DNA of 64,000 nt, from NCBI GenBank assembly GCA_964518595.1, contig CAZFHA010000011.1, positions 47,695 to 111,694 on the forward strand, given 5' to 3'. The translations under genes were made by a program, and so were the position numbers. How positions within the stretch are numbered: the first letter of the stretch is position 1; each line of letters starts with the position of its first letter. Source of the stretch: CAZFHA01 sp964518595 (GTDB lineage Bacteria; Bacillota; Clostridia; Saccharofermentanales; Saccharofermentanaceae). The notes under the pieces are model-generated. The model searched no databases, had not been told where the DNA came from, and was given only the letters and a program-made list of their open reading frames with translations. Shown piece after piece: positions 18,051 to 26,419 of this stretch.

Positions 18051-18860
18051 ATGGACGATTTCATCCTGGAAAATTGTAAATATGTTGATACTATCAATCA
18101 AACGGCTACCCATTACCACACTGCCTGTGAATTAATTTTTGTGAATCGCGGTTCAATCTGTATCCAAATTGATAATAAAAGCTATCAGGTGGGTGATAAC
18201 AAAATCATTGTTATTTCGAATCTTGAGAAGCATGAGACTCGAATATTGTCTTCCACCTATGAGCGTTATTTTATTATTTTTTCACAAAAAAAGCTGGAGC
18301 GTTATTTAGACAGTCCAGAATTGATCTCTATATTCAAGAATCGTCCTATAGCCTTTAGTCACTGCTTTGAGGCTCCTAAAGATGCAGAGGATATCTTTCA
18401 GTCCATTATCAAAGAGAATGAAAATCGAGATGCTTTTAGCGAAGACATCATCGCAATGAAGGTTAAATTATTACTTATCCAACTCTATCGAGTTCAACCT
18501 TTTCCATTCACTAATACCAATACCCAAAAGCAAATTCACGCTATTCAGAAGTATATTGCTGAAAACTTCCGTAGTGAGATCAAAATCTCTGATCTCTCCG
18601 CCAAGTTTTTCATCAACGAATGTTACCTGAGTCATACCTTTAAGCGTTTGACAGGTTACAGCCCGAAAAAATATTTAATGGCTAATCGCCTCGCCCATGC
18701 CAAACATCTATTGGTTCATTCCTGTATTACAATTAATGAAGTTGCCACCCAGTCAGGCTTTAGTGATAGCAATAGCTTTATTCGCTCCTTCAAAAAAGAG
18801 TTCGATATGACACCCAATGAGTACCGACGTGGAAAATTTCCCCTAGTGATAAAGGAATAA
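18051..18860 (+). CDS. AraC-family transcriptional regulator with cupin sensor domain
   Basis: The N-terminal ~130 residues form a cupin-like ligand domain (HYHTACELIFVNRG, followed by GDNKIIVISN). The last ~100 residues carry two helix-turn-helix units ending in the AraC signature (GFSDSNSFIRSFKKEFDMTPNEYR). I place the start at the ATG at 18051, six bases after AAGGAG, rather than at an ATG at 18021 that lacks a good site. The gene is divergent from the 17.8-kb sugar operon, the classic arrangement for its specific activator. The inducer is presumably a sugar or oligosaccharide from the same pathway, which is inferred from position only. Confidence 0.9.
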   Translation: MDDFILENCKYVDTINQTATHYHTACELIFVNRGSICIQIDNKSYQVGDNKIIVISNLEKHETRILSSTYERYFIIFSQKKLERYLDSPELISIFKNRPIAFSHCFEAPKDAEDIFQSIIKENENRDAFSEDIIAMKVKLLLIQLYRVQPFPFTNTNTQKQIHAIQKYIAENFRSEIKISDLSAKFFINECYLSHTFKRLTGYSPKKYLMANRLAHAKHLLVHSCITINEVATQSGFSDSNSFIRSFKKEFDMTPNEYRRGKFPLVIKE

Positions 18861-19026
18861 TGCCTCTCAATAGTGTTTTTTAGAAAGTTTGAACAAACTA
18901 ACTTTAAATTTTTACTCAAATTACGCCTTTTTCCCAAGGCTCTAGTGACAAATTTTTTACCTATTCCAATGATACAATAATAGTGCTGTATATTTTATCA
19001 GAAAAGAAAATGAATAGGAGAACACA

Positions 19027-20103
19027 ATGAAAAAATTATTAGTCGGGCTAGTGGTACTTAGCCTAATGGCCACAGCTACCTCTTGCAGCACTATTTTGGG
19101 TGCATTGAATCAGTCCTCAGAAAGCAATAGTTCAGCGGCTTCCGAAGAGGGGAACAATATCTTGGATGCCCTTAGCGGTTTGGGTGGTGATAGTGCCGAA
19201 GCTGAGGAAATTATGAAATATAATTCCTACATTGATCTTCAAAACTATATTGAAGGTGATTTTTATACCAACATTGACAATTATTTTACAGATTTCGAGT
19301 TCGTCGAGACTTTCACAAAGCCAGCAGAGCCGATCAGTGCCCCAATTTACCCCATTGATGAGACTGACATGGATGAAGCAGCTGATTACGCCACCAAGGC
19401 TCCTGAGTATGCCGCTGCTGACGCTGCCGTTCTTGAGATGAAGAAGCTCTTCGTTGATATCGCCAAATTATCTAATGAAATCAATACCTACTATGAGGCC
19501 AAGTCCTACATGGACGACGATTATGCCAAGGCTGCCCAGTGGCATACAGAACTTTTCCAGAAAGTCACTGCCTTTGACGCTGAGTATCTTAAGTTTGACG
19601 AAGCCTTCTCAGCTATCACTGATGCAAGTCATGAAGAACAGAAGAAAGATGCCGAAAAGGAAGGCAAGCTTATTACGCTTTACTCTCTAAACATGATTGA
19701 TGATGTTTCGGCTATCTATAACGAAATTGATGCTCAAGGTATCACAGATGCCAATATTATTGACCTAAATCTAGAAACCTTGAAGCCCCTATATGACAAG
19801 TTAGTAGCCGACTATACAGAATTGCAGGCTAATTTAAACGACGAAGCTATGATTGAAAAAGAAGGTTTTGGTACAGATAATGTCTCAAATAAAATTGGTT
19901 TGGATGCTTTTAAGTCTAGTTCGACCGAATTGAAAGCTGCCTTCTCCTCTCTCATCGAGCGTGTGGAGAAGAAAGAAGCCTTAAGTGAGACAGAATTACA
20001 ACTAGCCGAAAGCTTTGGTCTTACTTCCCCAGAAGGAAGTTTAGGGAACATCAGCTACACCTATGGTGAGTTCATTGATGACTACAATCAAATGGTTGGC
20101 TAA
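19027..20103 (+). CDS. DUF3829-like lipoprotein
   Basis: The N-terminus is a lipoprotein signal peptide ending at ATSC (lipidated C20), followed by a serine-rich linker and then a mostly helical body. The sequence KYNSYIDLQNYI and the long acidic helices with repeated tyrosines resemble the DUF3829/YiiG family of unknown function. The ATG at 19027 has an AGGAG site, and a hairpin terminator follows the stop, so it is probably monocistronic. It would sit on the outer face of the cell membrane. No enzymatic motif is seen. Its base composition and codon use look like those of its neighbours. Confidence 0.75.
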   Translation: MKKLLVGLVVLSLMATATSCSTILGALNQSSESNSSAASEEGNNILDALSGLGGDSAEAEEIMKYNSYIDLQNYIEGDFYTNIDNYFTDFEFVETFTKPAEPISAPIYPIDETDMDEAADYATKAPEYAAADAAVLEMKKLFVDIAKLSNEINTYYEAKSYMDDDYAKAAQWHTELFQKVTAFDAEYLKFDEAFSAITDASHEEQKKDAEKEGKLITLYSLNMIDDVSAIYNEIDAQGITDANIIDLNLETLKPLYDKLVADYTELQANLNDEAMIEKEGFGTDNVSNKIGLDAFKSSSTELKAAFSSLIERVEKKEALSETELQLAESFGLTSPEGSLGNISYTYGEFIDDYNQMVG

Positions 20104-20138
20104 GCCTACCTACAGCTAAATAGTTCTATATCTTCATC

Positions 20139-20170
20139 AGAGACCAGGTAGTAATTATCTGGTCTCTTTT
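20139..20170 (+). terminator. Rho-independent terminator after the DUF3829-like gene
   Basis: A perfect 9-bp stem (AGAGACCAG with CTGGTCTCT) with an 11-base loop is followed by a short run of Ts. Confidence 0.8.
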
Positions 20171-20231
20171 ATATTATTTGCACTTGGGCTGGGTTTCCAG
20201 AATTGAAATTAGAGATAATACGAGGGAAAGG

Positions 20232-21164
20232 TTATTGCCTTTCCTTTACCCCTTCATACCATTTCATAATCCGAAGTGCTCTATGCGTATTTATCTTGCT
20301 GATTTTACCATAGGGTTCAAAATCAAAGAAAACCTTTCCTGAGTACTTCCCTTCCATTTTCCAAAATCCATCTTTAGTCCTTCGTTTATACAATAAGCTT
20401 ATAGCATCTTCAAACCGTTCATCGTAGCCAAATTCAAAATCCACAAGAAAATCAAGGCACCTAAAGGCATCATATTTCCACCGCTGTGGATATGCCATAT
20501 AAGTCATTCGGGTATCAAATACTTCTTTGGTGGTTGAAGATTTATAAACTTCATGCTGTAGCAAAAACTCTACTGCGGCATGAAGAGATTCATTTATTGC
20601 TTGACTATATTGCCTATATTTCTTCGAATAGCTTAACAAGCCTTCCATTACATTTATAGTCGTATGAAAAGAACTATGGCTTACTTGGTAGCGGTATTCT
20701 TCACAGTTCCAGCCGCCATCAGCTCTTTGGGAGTTAAGTAAATATTCTGGAATTGTATGTATCCTCTCATCTTCGAATGCAAAATAAGCCAGGATTTGTA
20801 AAATCAAACCTGTCACACATAGTTCGCTTACATGCATGCTTTTAAAAAAATTAATTCCGCCATCTTTATAATGACCCTTGTCTAGGAATAGTCTGCAAGA
20901 GTTTAGCCCTTGTTTGTTATCAGGAGAAAGCCCCATCTTCACTAAAGACAACATCGTATAGGTTGTCGATGTCCACTTTGGCCCGTAGATTCCATCCGCC
21001 CACAGGCCTGTATCAATATCCTGGTAAGAAAGCAGCTTCGCTCCCCAACCAGTAGAACTTATAAGCTGCCTTGTCCTATCAAATTCTTCTTCATCACATT
21101 CAAGTAAGTCCCTTTGAACTTTCCACTTTACACTAGGATCAGAATCAAGCAACCATTCTATCAT
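20232..21164 (-). CDS. Squalene-cyclase/prenyltransferase-like alpha-toroid protein
   Basis: This 310-residue protein carries repeated motifs of the (alpha/alpha) toroid seen in terpene cyclases and prenyltransferases: DTGLWADG, DGGINFF, RADGGWNCEEY and TKDGFWKM. It lacks the DxDD catalytic motif of squalene-hopene cyclase and the full two-domain length (about 600 residues), so it is a single toroid of unknown activity. There is no signal peptide. The start ATG at 21164 has a modest AGGGG site and lies 26 bp after a truncated flavodoxin frame, with which it may share a transcript. Similar stand-alone toroid proteins in Bacillota have no assigned function that I know of. Confidence 0.6.
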   Translation of the reverse strand: MIEWLLDSDPSVKWKVQRDLLECDEEEFDRTRQLISSTGWGAKLLSYQDIDTGLWADGIYGPKWTSTTYTMLSLVKMGLSPDNKQGLNSCRLFLDKGHYKDGGINFFKSMHVSELCVTGLILQILAYFAFEDERIHTIPEYLLNSQRADGGWNCEEYRYQVSHSSFHTTINVMEGLLSYSKKYRQYSQAINESLHAAVEFLLQHEVYKSSTTKEVFDTRMTYMAYPQRWKYDAFRCLDFLVDFEFGYDERFEDAISLLYKRRTKDGFWKMEGKYSGKVFFDFEPYGKISKINTHRALRIMKWYEGVKERQ

Positions 21165-21190
21165 TTTGCGGCCCCTGTATCTTCCCGTGA

Positions 21191-21280
21191 TTATGATTCT
21201 AAATTTTTAATATAGTCAATGATTTCAGCGTATTGCTGCGTATATCCAGTTTTTGATTTATATATAATTATCGGTTTCAT
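21191..21280 (-). pseudogene. Flavodoxin N-terminal remnant, 29 codons
   Basis: A 29-codon frame opens with an ATG at 21280 behind an AAGGAGAGCAT site. It encodes the first beta strand and the FMN phosphate loop of a flavodoxin (IIIYKSKTGYTQQYAEII), then a stop codon. Normal flavodoxins have about 140-180 residues and nothing resembling the rest is found in any frame before the next gene, so it looks like a gene cut short by a deletion. A functional small peptide cannot be ruled out because the ribosome binding site is intact. Confidence 0.6.
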
Positions 21281-21598
21281 ATGCTCTCCTTGAAGCTGAT
21301 GCATCACAAGCCTAACAGAAAAACAGAATTATATTTCTATAATAACACAAGTAAATAGATCGAAGGATATAGTCTCCCAAAAGTAAACTATTTTGCAACT
21401 GCCAACAAGTTGAACTAGGCTAATCGCTCCTCACATTCACTATATCACCACCCTAAAAAACAATAAAATTATGCTAAAAACAATAAATTTTTTCAATTTT
21501 ACATAAAGACAGCTGTTTTTTACATGTACCCCAAGAGAATTTTCCTGTAAGGTAAGTTTATTCAATCTTTACATCTAACGTGTTGGAGGAGGGTTTCT
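21281..21598. other. AT-rich intergenic region between divergent transcripts
   Basis: The 318-bp stretch separates the minus-strand flavodoxin remnant from the plus-strand sugar locus. It contains A/T-rich repeats of the AACAATAAA type near 21459-21490 and the 12-mer TTCCTGTAAGGT at 21542-21553, but no gene and no clear -35/-10 pair that I can defend. Confidence 0.5.
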
Positions 21599-22690
21599 AT
21601 GAACAGTCGTGAACGTTTCTTAACCACCATATGTGGAGGTATTCCCGATCGTGTACCGGTAGTAGCCAATTTGACTGAACAATTGGCTGAGAAATTGGCA
21701 GCCGAACTACATTTACCCATTGAAATGCAAGATTCATTTTTAGCCACCAGGATTTCACACCGGGAAATTTTACTCCAGTTAGGCAATGATGCTGTCCTCA
21801 TTGCAGCAACCCGAGCCAAGAATAGTCCTACTCAGGATTTAGGGAATGGGCGGGTTAGAGATGAGTTTGGTATAGAGTATGAGACTTGCGGTTTATATAG
21901 CGAGGCCGTGGTTCGGCCACTGAGTCATTGTGAGAGTGTAGCCGATCTGGATCAGTACCAATTACCCGACCCCCTTGCTCTGGGACGCTGGGATTTTTCG
22001 GCAGAAGCTGTCAATCACTACAAGGATAGTTATGGAATCATTGGAGATCTTGAAGCCAGTATCTTTGAATTGGCTTGGAATTTAGTCGGCATGGAGAAAT
22101 TCATGATCGACCTTATGACTGAGGAAGAGTACGTAGAAGTGCTGCTAGACAGAATCGAGGCCTATTCCACAGCCTGCGGTCTTAAGATGATTGAACTGGG
22201 AGCCGATATGATTTGGACCGGCGACGATGTGGGAACCCAAACTGCCATGATGATTTCACCGGATTTGTGGCGGCAAGCCTTTAAGCCTCGAATGGCCAGA
22301 ATGTTTGCCGCCTTTAAGAAAGCAAATCCAAATATCCGCATTGCCTACCACTCTTGCGGAGCTATAGCACCAATAATTCCTGATCTGATTGAAATACAGT
22401 TGGATATTCTCAATCCGCTGCAGCCCAAAGCAACTGGTATGGAGCTATCTGAGCTATATAAACGTTATCATGATAAATTAGTCTTTTTTGGTGGCATTGA
22501 TGTTCAAGGTGTTCTGCCTAACGGCACGACTCAAGAGGTAGAGGAGGAAGTACTTCGCTGTTTGAAAGCGACTGACAGGGGCAAACACTACATCATTGCT
22601 CCGGCGCATAATATGCAGCCGGATACACCGGTAGAAAATGTTTATGCTTTTTTTCAAGCCCTTAAGACTCATGGTATTATCCAAAAATAA
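21599..22690 (+). CDS. UroD-fold (MtaA-like) protein heading a sugar ABC locus
   Basis: The 363-residue protein opens with the family start MNSRERFLTTICGGIPDRVP and contains a D-rich strand IWTGDDVGTQ (205-214). The zinc-type motif HSCG stands at 251-254. In characterised MtaA-type methyltransferases a third ligand, a cysteine, lies just before a PPxTP turn; here the segment reads AHNMQPDTP (336-344) without cysteine, so the site is only partly conserved. It is the first gene of a locus with a complete RbsA-type ABC transporter and lies directly before the ATPase gene. The start has a GGAGGAGGG site. A demethylation or C1-transfer role on a sugar is possible but unproven. Confidence 0.78.
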   Translation: MNSRERFLTTICGGIPDRVPVVANLTEQLAEKLAAELHLPIEMQDSFLATRISHREILLQLGNDAVLIAATRAKNSPTQDLGNGRVRDEFGIEYETCGLYSEAVVRPLSHCESVADLDQYQLPDPLALGRWDFSAEAVNHYKDSYGIIGDLEASIFELAWNLVGMEKFMIDLMTEEEYVEVLLDRIEAYSTACGLKMIELGADMIWTGDDVGTQTAMMISPDLWRQAFKPRMARMFAAFKKANPNIRIAYHSCGAIAPIIPDLIEIQLDILNPLQPKATGMELSELYKRYHDKLVFFGGIDVQGVLPNGTTQEVEEEVLRCLKATDRGKHYIIAPAHNMQPDTPVENVYAFFQALKTHGIIQK

Positions 22691-22715
22691 TCGAATAAAA
22701 AGGCAGGTACAGCTT

Positions 22716-24227
22716 ATGGAAGAAGCGATGTGTCTTAACTGTATAGTTAAAACTTTTCCGGGAGTTATGGCCCTAAATAACATGTCTTTCCAGCTCTGCA
22801 CTGGTGAGATCCATGCCATTTGCGGCGAAAACGGAGCCGGAAAATCAACTTTGATGAAGGTCGTTACCGGAGTCCATCGACCGGACAGCGGCGAAATCAT
22901 TGTGGCCGGCAAGGAGCAGTTCTTTAGTAATCCTAACGATGCTTTTGCCCAAGGAATTTCCATTATTTATCAGGAAACTAGCCTTTTTGAAGAAATGACC
23001 GTGTTAGAAAATCTATTCTTAAATCGAGAGCTTTGCAAAAAGGTATTAGGAATTCCGGTACTCGACTATAAAACCATGACTCGGGAAGTTCAAAATATCT
23101 TTAGGCGACTTCAAGTTGACATTTCACCGGAGGCTAAGATTAAGGATCTTGGAATGGCACAAAAGCAAATGGTAGAAATTGCCAAAGCCCTCACCTTTAA
23201 GGCTAAAATTCTTATTTTAGATGAACCCACGGCCTCTTTAAGTCAGCGGGAAGTCGACGCACTTTTCCGGATCATTCGGCAACTACGGGACGAAGGTGTC
23301 GGCGTGGTTTATATCAGTCATCGAATGGAGGAGATTTTTGCACTCTGCGACCGGGTTACGGTAATTAGAGATGGGGCTTATATTTCCACTCATAAGGTAG
23401 CCGAAACAAACAAGGATCAATTGGTGGCTGCCATGGTTGGGCGTAGCCTTGATAATTATTATCCTAAGGTAGAAGTTAACATTGGTGAAACGCTATTTGA
23501 AGCCACCGGACTGGGAGATAATGCACTTCTACATGATATTTCCTTTAAGATCAAAAGGGGGGAAATTGTAGGCTTAGCAGGACTGGCTGGTTCAGGACGA
23601 ACTGAATTAGCCCTAGCCCTCTGTGGTCTTGCTCCACTTACCCAAGGAAAAATGCAACTTGAAGATACGTCTATCCATCCACGAAACTACCGGGAGGCTT
23701 TGAATCATGGCATAGTCTATGTGTCTGAAGACCGCGGAAAGTACGGGCTGGTGCTTGAGATGAGTATTAAAGATAATATCAGTCTTCCCCAACTGAGTAG
23801 CTTTGCCCACGGAGGATTTCTATCTGTAAAAGAAGAGCGAAAAGTAGCCGATAGCTTTCGCCAAAGTATGGGAATAAAAGCTCCTGACAGCGATTTTCCA
23901 GTTAAGAATCTCTCTGGTGGGAATCAACAAAAGGTCTCTGTAAGTAAAGCCCTGGCCCTATCTCCCCGCCTATTAATTTTAGATGAGCCAACTCGCGGAG
24001 TAGATGTAAATGCCAAAGCCGAAATTCATAAAATCATCAGTGGAATGGCCGCCCAAGGTCTCACAATCCTCATGATTTCCAGTGAACTTCCAGAGCTTTT
24101 AGGTATGTGCGACCGAATCTATGTTATGCAAAATGGTACGATTGCCGGCTGTTTTGATGCTCAAAACGCTACGCAAGAAGAAATTCTTCATATTGCGCTG
24201 GCGCCTTCAATCACTAAGAAGGAATGA
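22716..24227 (+). CDS. Sugar ABC transporter ATPase, RbsA/MglA type, two nucleotide-binding domains
   Basis: This is a fused double ATPase of about 503 residues, the usual RbsA length. The first domain has Walker A (GENGAGKST) and Walker B (LILDEPTASL). The second keeps a degenerate Walker A (GLAGSGRTE), a signature LSGGNQQK and Walker B LLILDEPTRG. I selected the ATG at 22716, just after the end of the UroD-like gene; a frame reaching back to 22638 would overlap that gene by 53 bp. An ATG at 22728 is also possible. It should drive import of a monosaccharide through the two permeases downstream. Confidence 0.92.
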   Translation: MEEAMCLNCIVKTFPGVMALNNMSFQLCTGEIHAICGENGAGKSTLMKVVTGVHRPDSGEIIVAGKEQFFSNPNDAFAQGISIIYQETSLFEEMTVLENLFLNRELCKKVLGIPVLDYKTMTREVQNIFRRLQVDISPEAKIKDLGMAQKQMVEIAKALTFKAKILILDEPTASLSQREVDALFRIIRQLRDEGVGVVYISHRMEEIFALCDRVTVIRDGAYISTHKVAETNKDQLVAAMVGRSLDNYYPKVEVNIGETLFEATGLGDNALLHDISFKIKRGEIVGLAGLAGSGRTELALALCGLAPLTQGKMQLEDTSIHPRNYREALNHGIVYVSEDRGKYGLVLEMSIKDNISLPQLSSFAHGGFLSVKEERKVADSFRQSMGIKAPDSDFPVKNLSGGNQQKVSVSKALALSPRLLILDEPTRGVDVNAKAEIHKIISGMAAQGLTILMISSELPELLGMCDRIYVMQNGTIAGCFDAQNATQEEILHIALAPSITKKE

Positions 24228-24314
24228 TTTTCTTTTCCAGCTAACTATCTCCAACATATTTTCCTAGAAAAACCTAAATCATATTGATTTCAGCATTGAT
24301 TGGAGGCTACTACT

Positions 24315-25313
24315 ATGATCAAAAAGACGCGAGTCGGCAAGGTATTGACTGGCGAAATGATCCTCTGTCTATTTCTCTTAGTAATTCTACTCTTCATGGC
24401 GATTTTTGCCCGACCCTTCTACGATCTTAACAATATAATGAATATCCTAAATCTTTTCAGCTATGTTTTAATTGCCGCTCTGGGCATGAATCTTATTATT
24501 ATTACCGGCAATATTGATGTATCCGCCGGAGCATTGATCTCTGTTGTCTGTTTGACTATTGCCGCTGTTGGCAAAACTGGAGCCAACACTTTAGTCTTGC
24601 TACTAGTGGCTATGGTAATGGGAACACTTCTTAGTATTATTAATGCCCTCTTTATTACACGTTTTCGCATCCCGGCTATTGTAGCCACCCTTGCCACAGC
24701 CCAACTATTTGCCGGAGCTCTGCCGCTCCTGGTTGAAGGTTCGATTTATGACTTGCCGCCGAGCTTTACCTGGCTAACCTTTGACGCTAAGCTTTTTGGT
24801 ATCATTCCCGGCAGTGTCATATTGATGTTACTTGTCACTACGGCTGCACTACTCTTCATGAAGTATTCACGCCTTTCCAAGAAAATCTATGCCGTAGGAA
24901 ATAATTCCGCTGCCGCCAGATTAGGCGGAATTAATGCTAATAGAGTAATTATCCTTACCTATGCCATTGCCGGAGCACTTTTTGGCATTACTGCCACGAT
25001 TATCGCAACTGGGGGACAACGAGTTACCACTACCATGGGAAGCGGACTGGAGATGACCTTTATCGCCGCCGTTGTTTTAGGAGGAACCAGTGTTAGCGGT
25101 GGAAGCGGCAAACTTATCGGCACAGTGTTCGGGGCTCTTATCCTAGCTTTAATCGGCCCGGCTATTAACTACTTAGGAATAAGCTCAGATTGGTCTGACG
25201 CTATCATGGGACTTGTAATTATCTGTTCGGTAGTACTGAGCGCACTCAAGACCCTCCGCTGGCATCCGAAAGTTGGAATGCTTGGAGTAGAAAAAGGAGG
25301 TGCGAGTGCATGA
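24315..25313 (+). CDS. Sugar ABC transporter permease, RbsC type, first copy
   Basis: A 332-residue membrane protein with around nine to ten hydrophobic segments and the RbsC/LsrC hallmarks ITGNIDVSAGALIS and VVLGGTSVSGGSGK. The start ATG at 24315 lies eight bases after GGAGG. It is followed by a second, different permease with an ATGA overlap. Two distinct permeases in one locus is the layout of the rhamnose (RhaP/RhaQ) and autoinducer-2 (LsrC/LsrD) systems and differs from ribose systems with one. Confidence 0.9.
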   Translation: MIKKTRVGKVLTGEMILCLFLLVILLFMAIFARPFYDLNNIMNILNLFSYVLIAALGMNLIIITGNIDVSAGALISVVCLTIAAVGKTGANTLVLLLVAMVMGTLLSIINALFITRFRIPAIVATLATAQLFAGALPLLVEGSIYDLPPSFTWLTFDAKLFGIIPGSVILMLLVTTAALLFMKYSRLSKKIYAVGNNSAAARLGGINANRVIILTYAIAGALFGITATIIATGGQRVTTTMGSGLEMTFIAAVVLGGTSVSGGSGKLIGTVFGALILALIGPAINYLGISSDWSDAIMGLVIICSVVLSALKTLRWHPKVGMLGVEKGGASA

Positions 25314-26290
25314 AGAATAGAAAGCTATCATTTAACTTCAATTGGGCTTTACTCTTGATCCTAATCATTCTTTTTGTAACGATCTCAGTTATTAACACCA
25401 ACTTTCTCTCTCCTGAATACCTCACTGCGGTAGTCTTAAAAAATATTGTAGAAATTGGCCTCATGGCCTTGCCGGTAACCCTTATTGTGATTACCGGAGG
25501 TATTGACCTATCTGTAGGCTCTATACTGGTTTTATCCGCTATGACCGGAGGCATTGCAGCAGTGAATTTTGGCAGTGGCGTAGGCGTACTGGTTACTCTT
25601 TTAACCGGCCTTAGCTGTGGATTCATTAACGGTGTACTGGTGGCTAAACTAAAAATTTCTCCACTAGTAACCACCTTGGCTACTATGTACCTCTACTTAG
25701 GCTTAGCCCGTAGCTTCTCTGGTGGTGACAGCATTTATGCCTTTCCCGCCGCTACAGCCTTGGGAACCACTGATCTGGGAATGATCCCACTGCAAATTCC
25801 GATTTATATTATCTTTGCCATTATTTTTTGGCTTGTACTCTCCAAGTCCATCCTGGGACGAAAACTCTATGCCATTGGACTGAATGAGAATGCAACCCGT
25901 TTCAGTGGTATCGACACGGCTAAGATAAAGCTGCTTTTATACCTAGCCAGTGGTCTTATTAGTGCTCTGGCAGCCCTCATCTGGCTAGGCCGTTTTAGCA
26001 GCATCAAGTATGATGCCGGAACAAGCCTTAATCTAAAAGTAGTAACCATCATCGTTTTAGGCGGTACCAGTATTCTGGGGGGAATGGGTGATATTAAAGG
26101 TGCAATTCTAGCCACCCTCATCATCGCTGTACTAAATAGCGGTTTGACTGTGCTAAACATTCCTATTGATGTCCAGACCTTAGTTCATGGTAGTGTCTTA
26201 GTCATCAGCCTCTTATCTTACTCCATTATCAATCGTCAGGTTGGGAGAAATCCCTTGCTAAATAGAAAAGTTGTCAAAAATCAATCTTAA
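25310..26290 (+). CDS. Sugar ABC transporter permease, RbsC type, second copy
   Basis: A 326-residue membrane protein with the same family signatures (ITGGIDLSVGSILVL and IVLGGTSILGGMGD). It starts in a 4-bp ATGA overlap with the first permease behind AAAGGAGG, so the two are translationally coupled and most likely form a heterodimeric channel. A basic tail ends the protein on the cytoplasmic side. Confidence 0.9.
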   Translation: MKNRKLSFNFNWALLLILIILFVTISVINTNFLSPEYLTAVVLKNIVEIGLMALPVTLIVITGGIDLSVGSILVLSAMTGGIAAVNFGSGVGVLVTLLTGLSCGFINGVLVAKLKISPLVTTLATMYLYLGLARSFSGGDSIYAFPAATALGTTDLGMIPLQIPIYIIFAIIFWLVLSKSILGRKLYAIGLNENATRFSGIDTAKIKLLLYLASGLISALAALIWLGRFSSIKYDAGTSLNLKVVTIIVLGGTSILGGMGDIKGAILATLIIAVLNSGLTVLNIPIDVQTLVHGSVLVISLLSYSIINRQVGRNPLLNRKVVKNQS

Positions 26291-26419
26291 TCTGGCAATG
26301 TAAGCAAGACTTTTAGAAATATAGATTGAAAAGTAGCCAGTAGTAATTTCAACATCACGAGTAAAAGCGATATAGAAAAGTTTTAGACTTCTATATAGAA
26401 AAAATCAGGAGGAAATGTC

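Noticed and set aside
22478..22963. 161-codon minus-strand frame
   Set aside because: Spans the end of the UroD-like gene and the start of the ATPase gene on the opposite strand; composition is that of an antisense shadow.
25246..25674. 142-codon minus-strand frame over the permease junction
   Set aside because: Antisense of two clear permease genes; rich in Thr/Pro/Ile as expected from reverse membrane codons.
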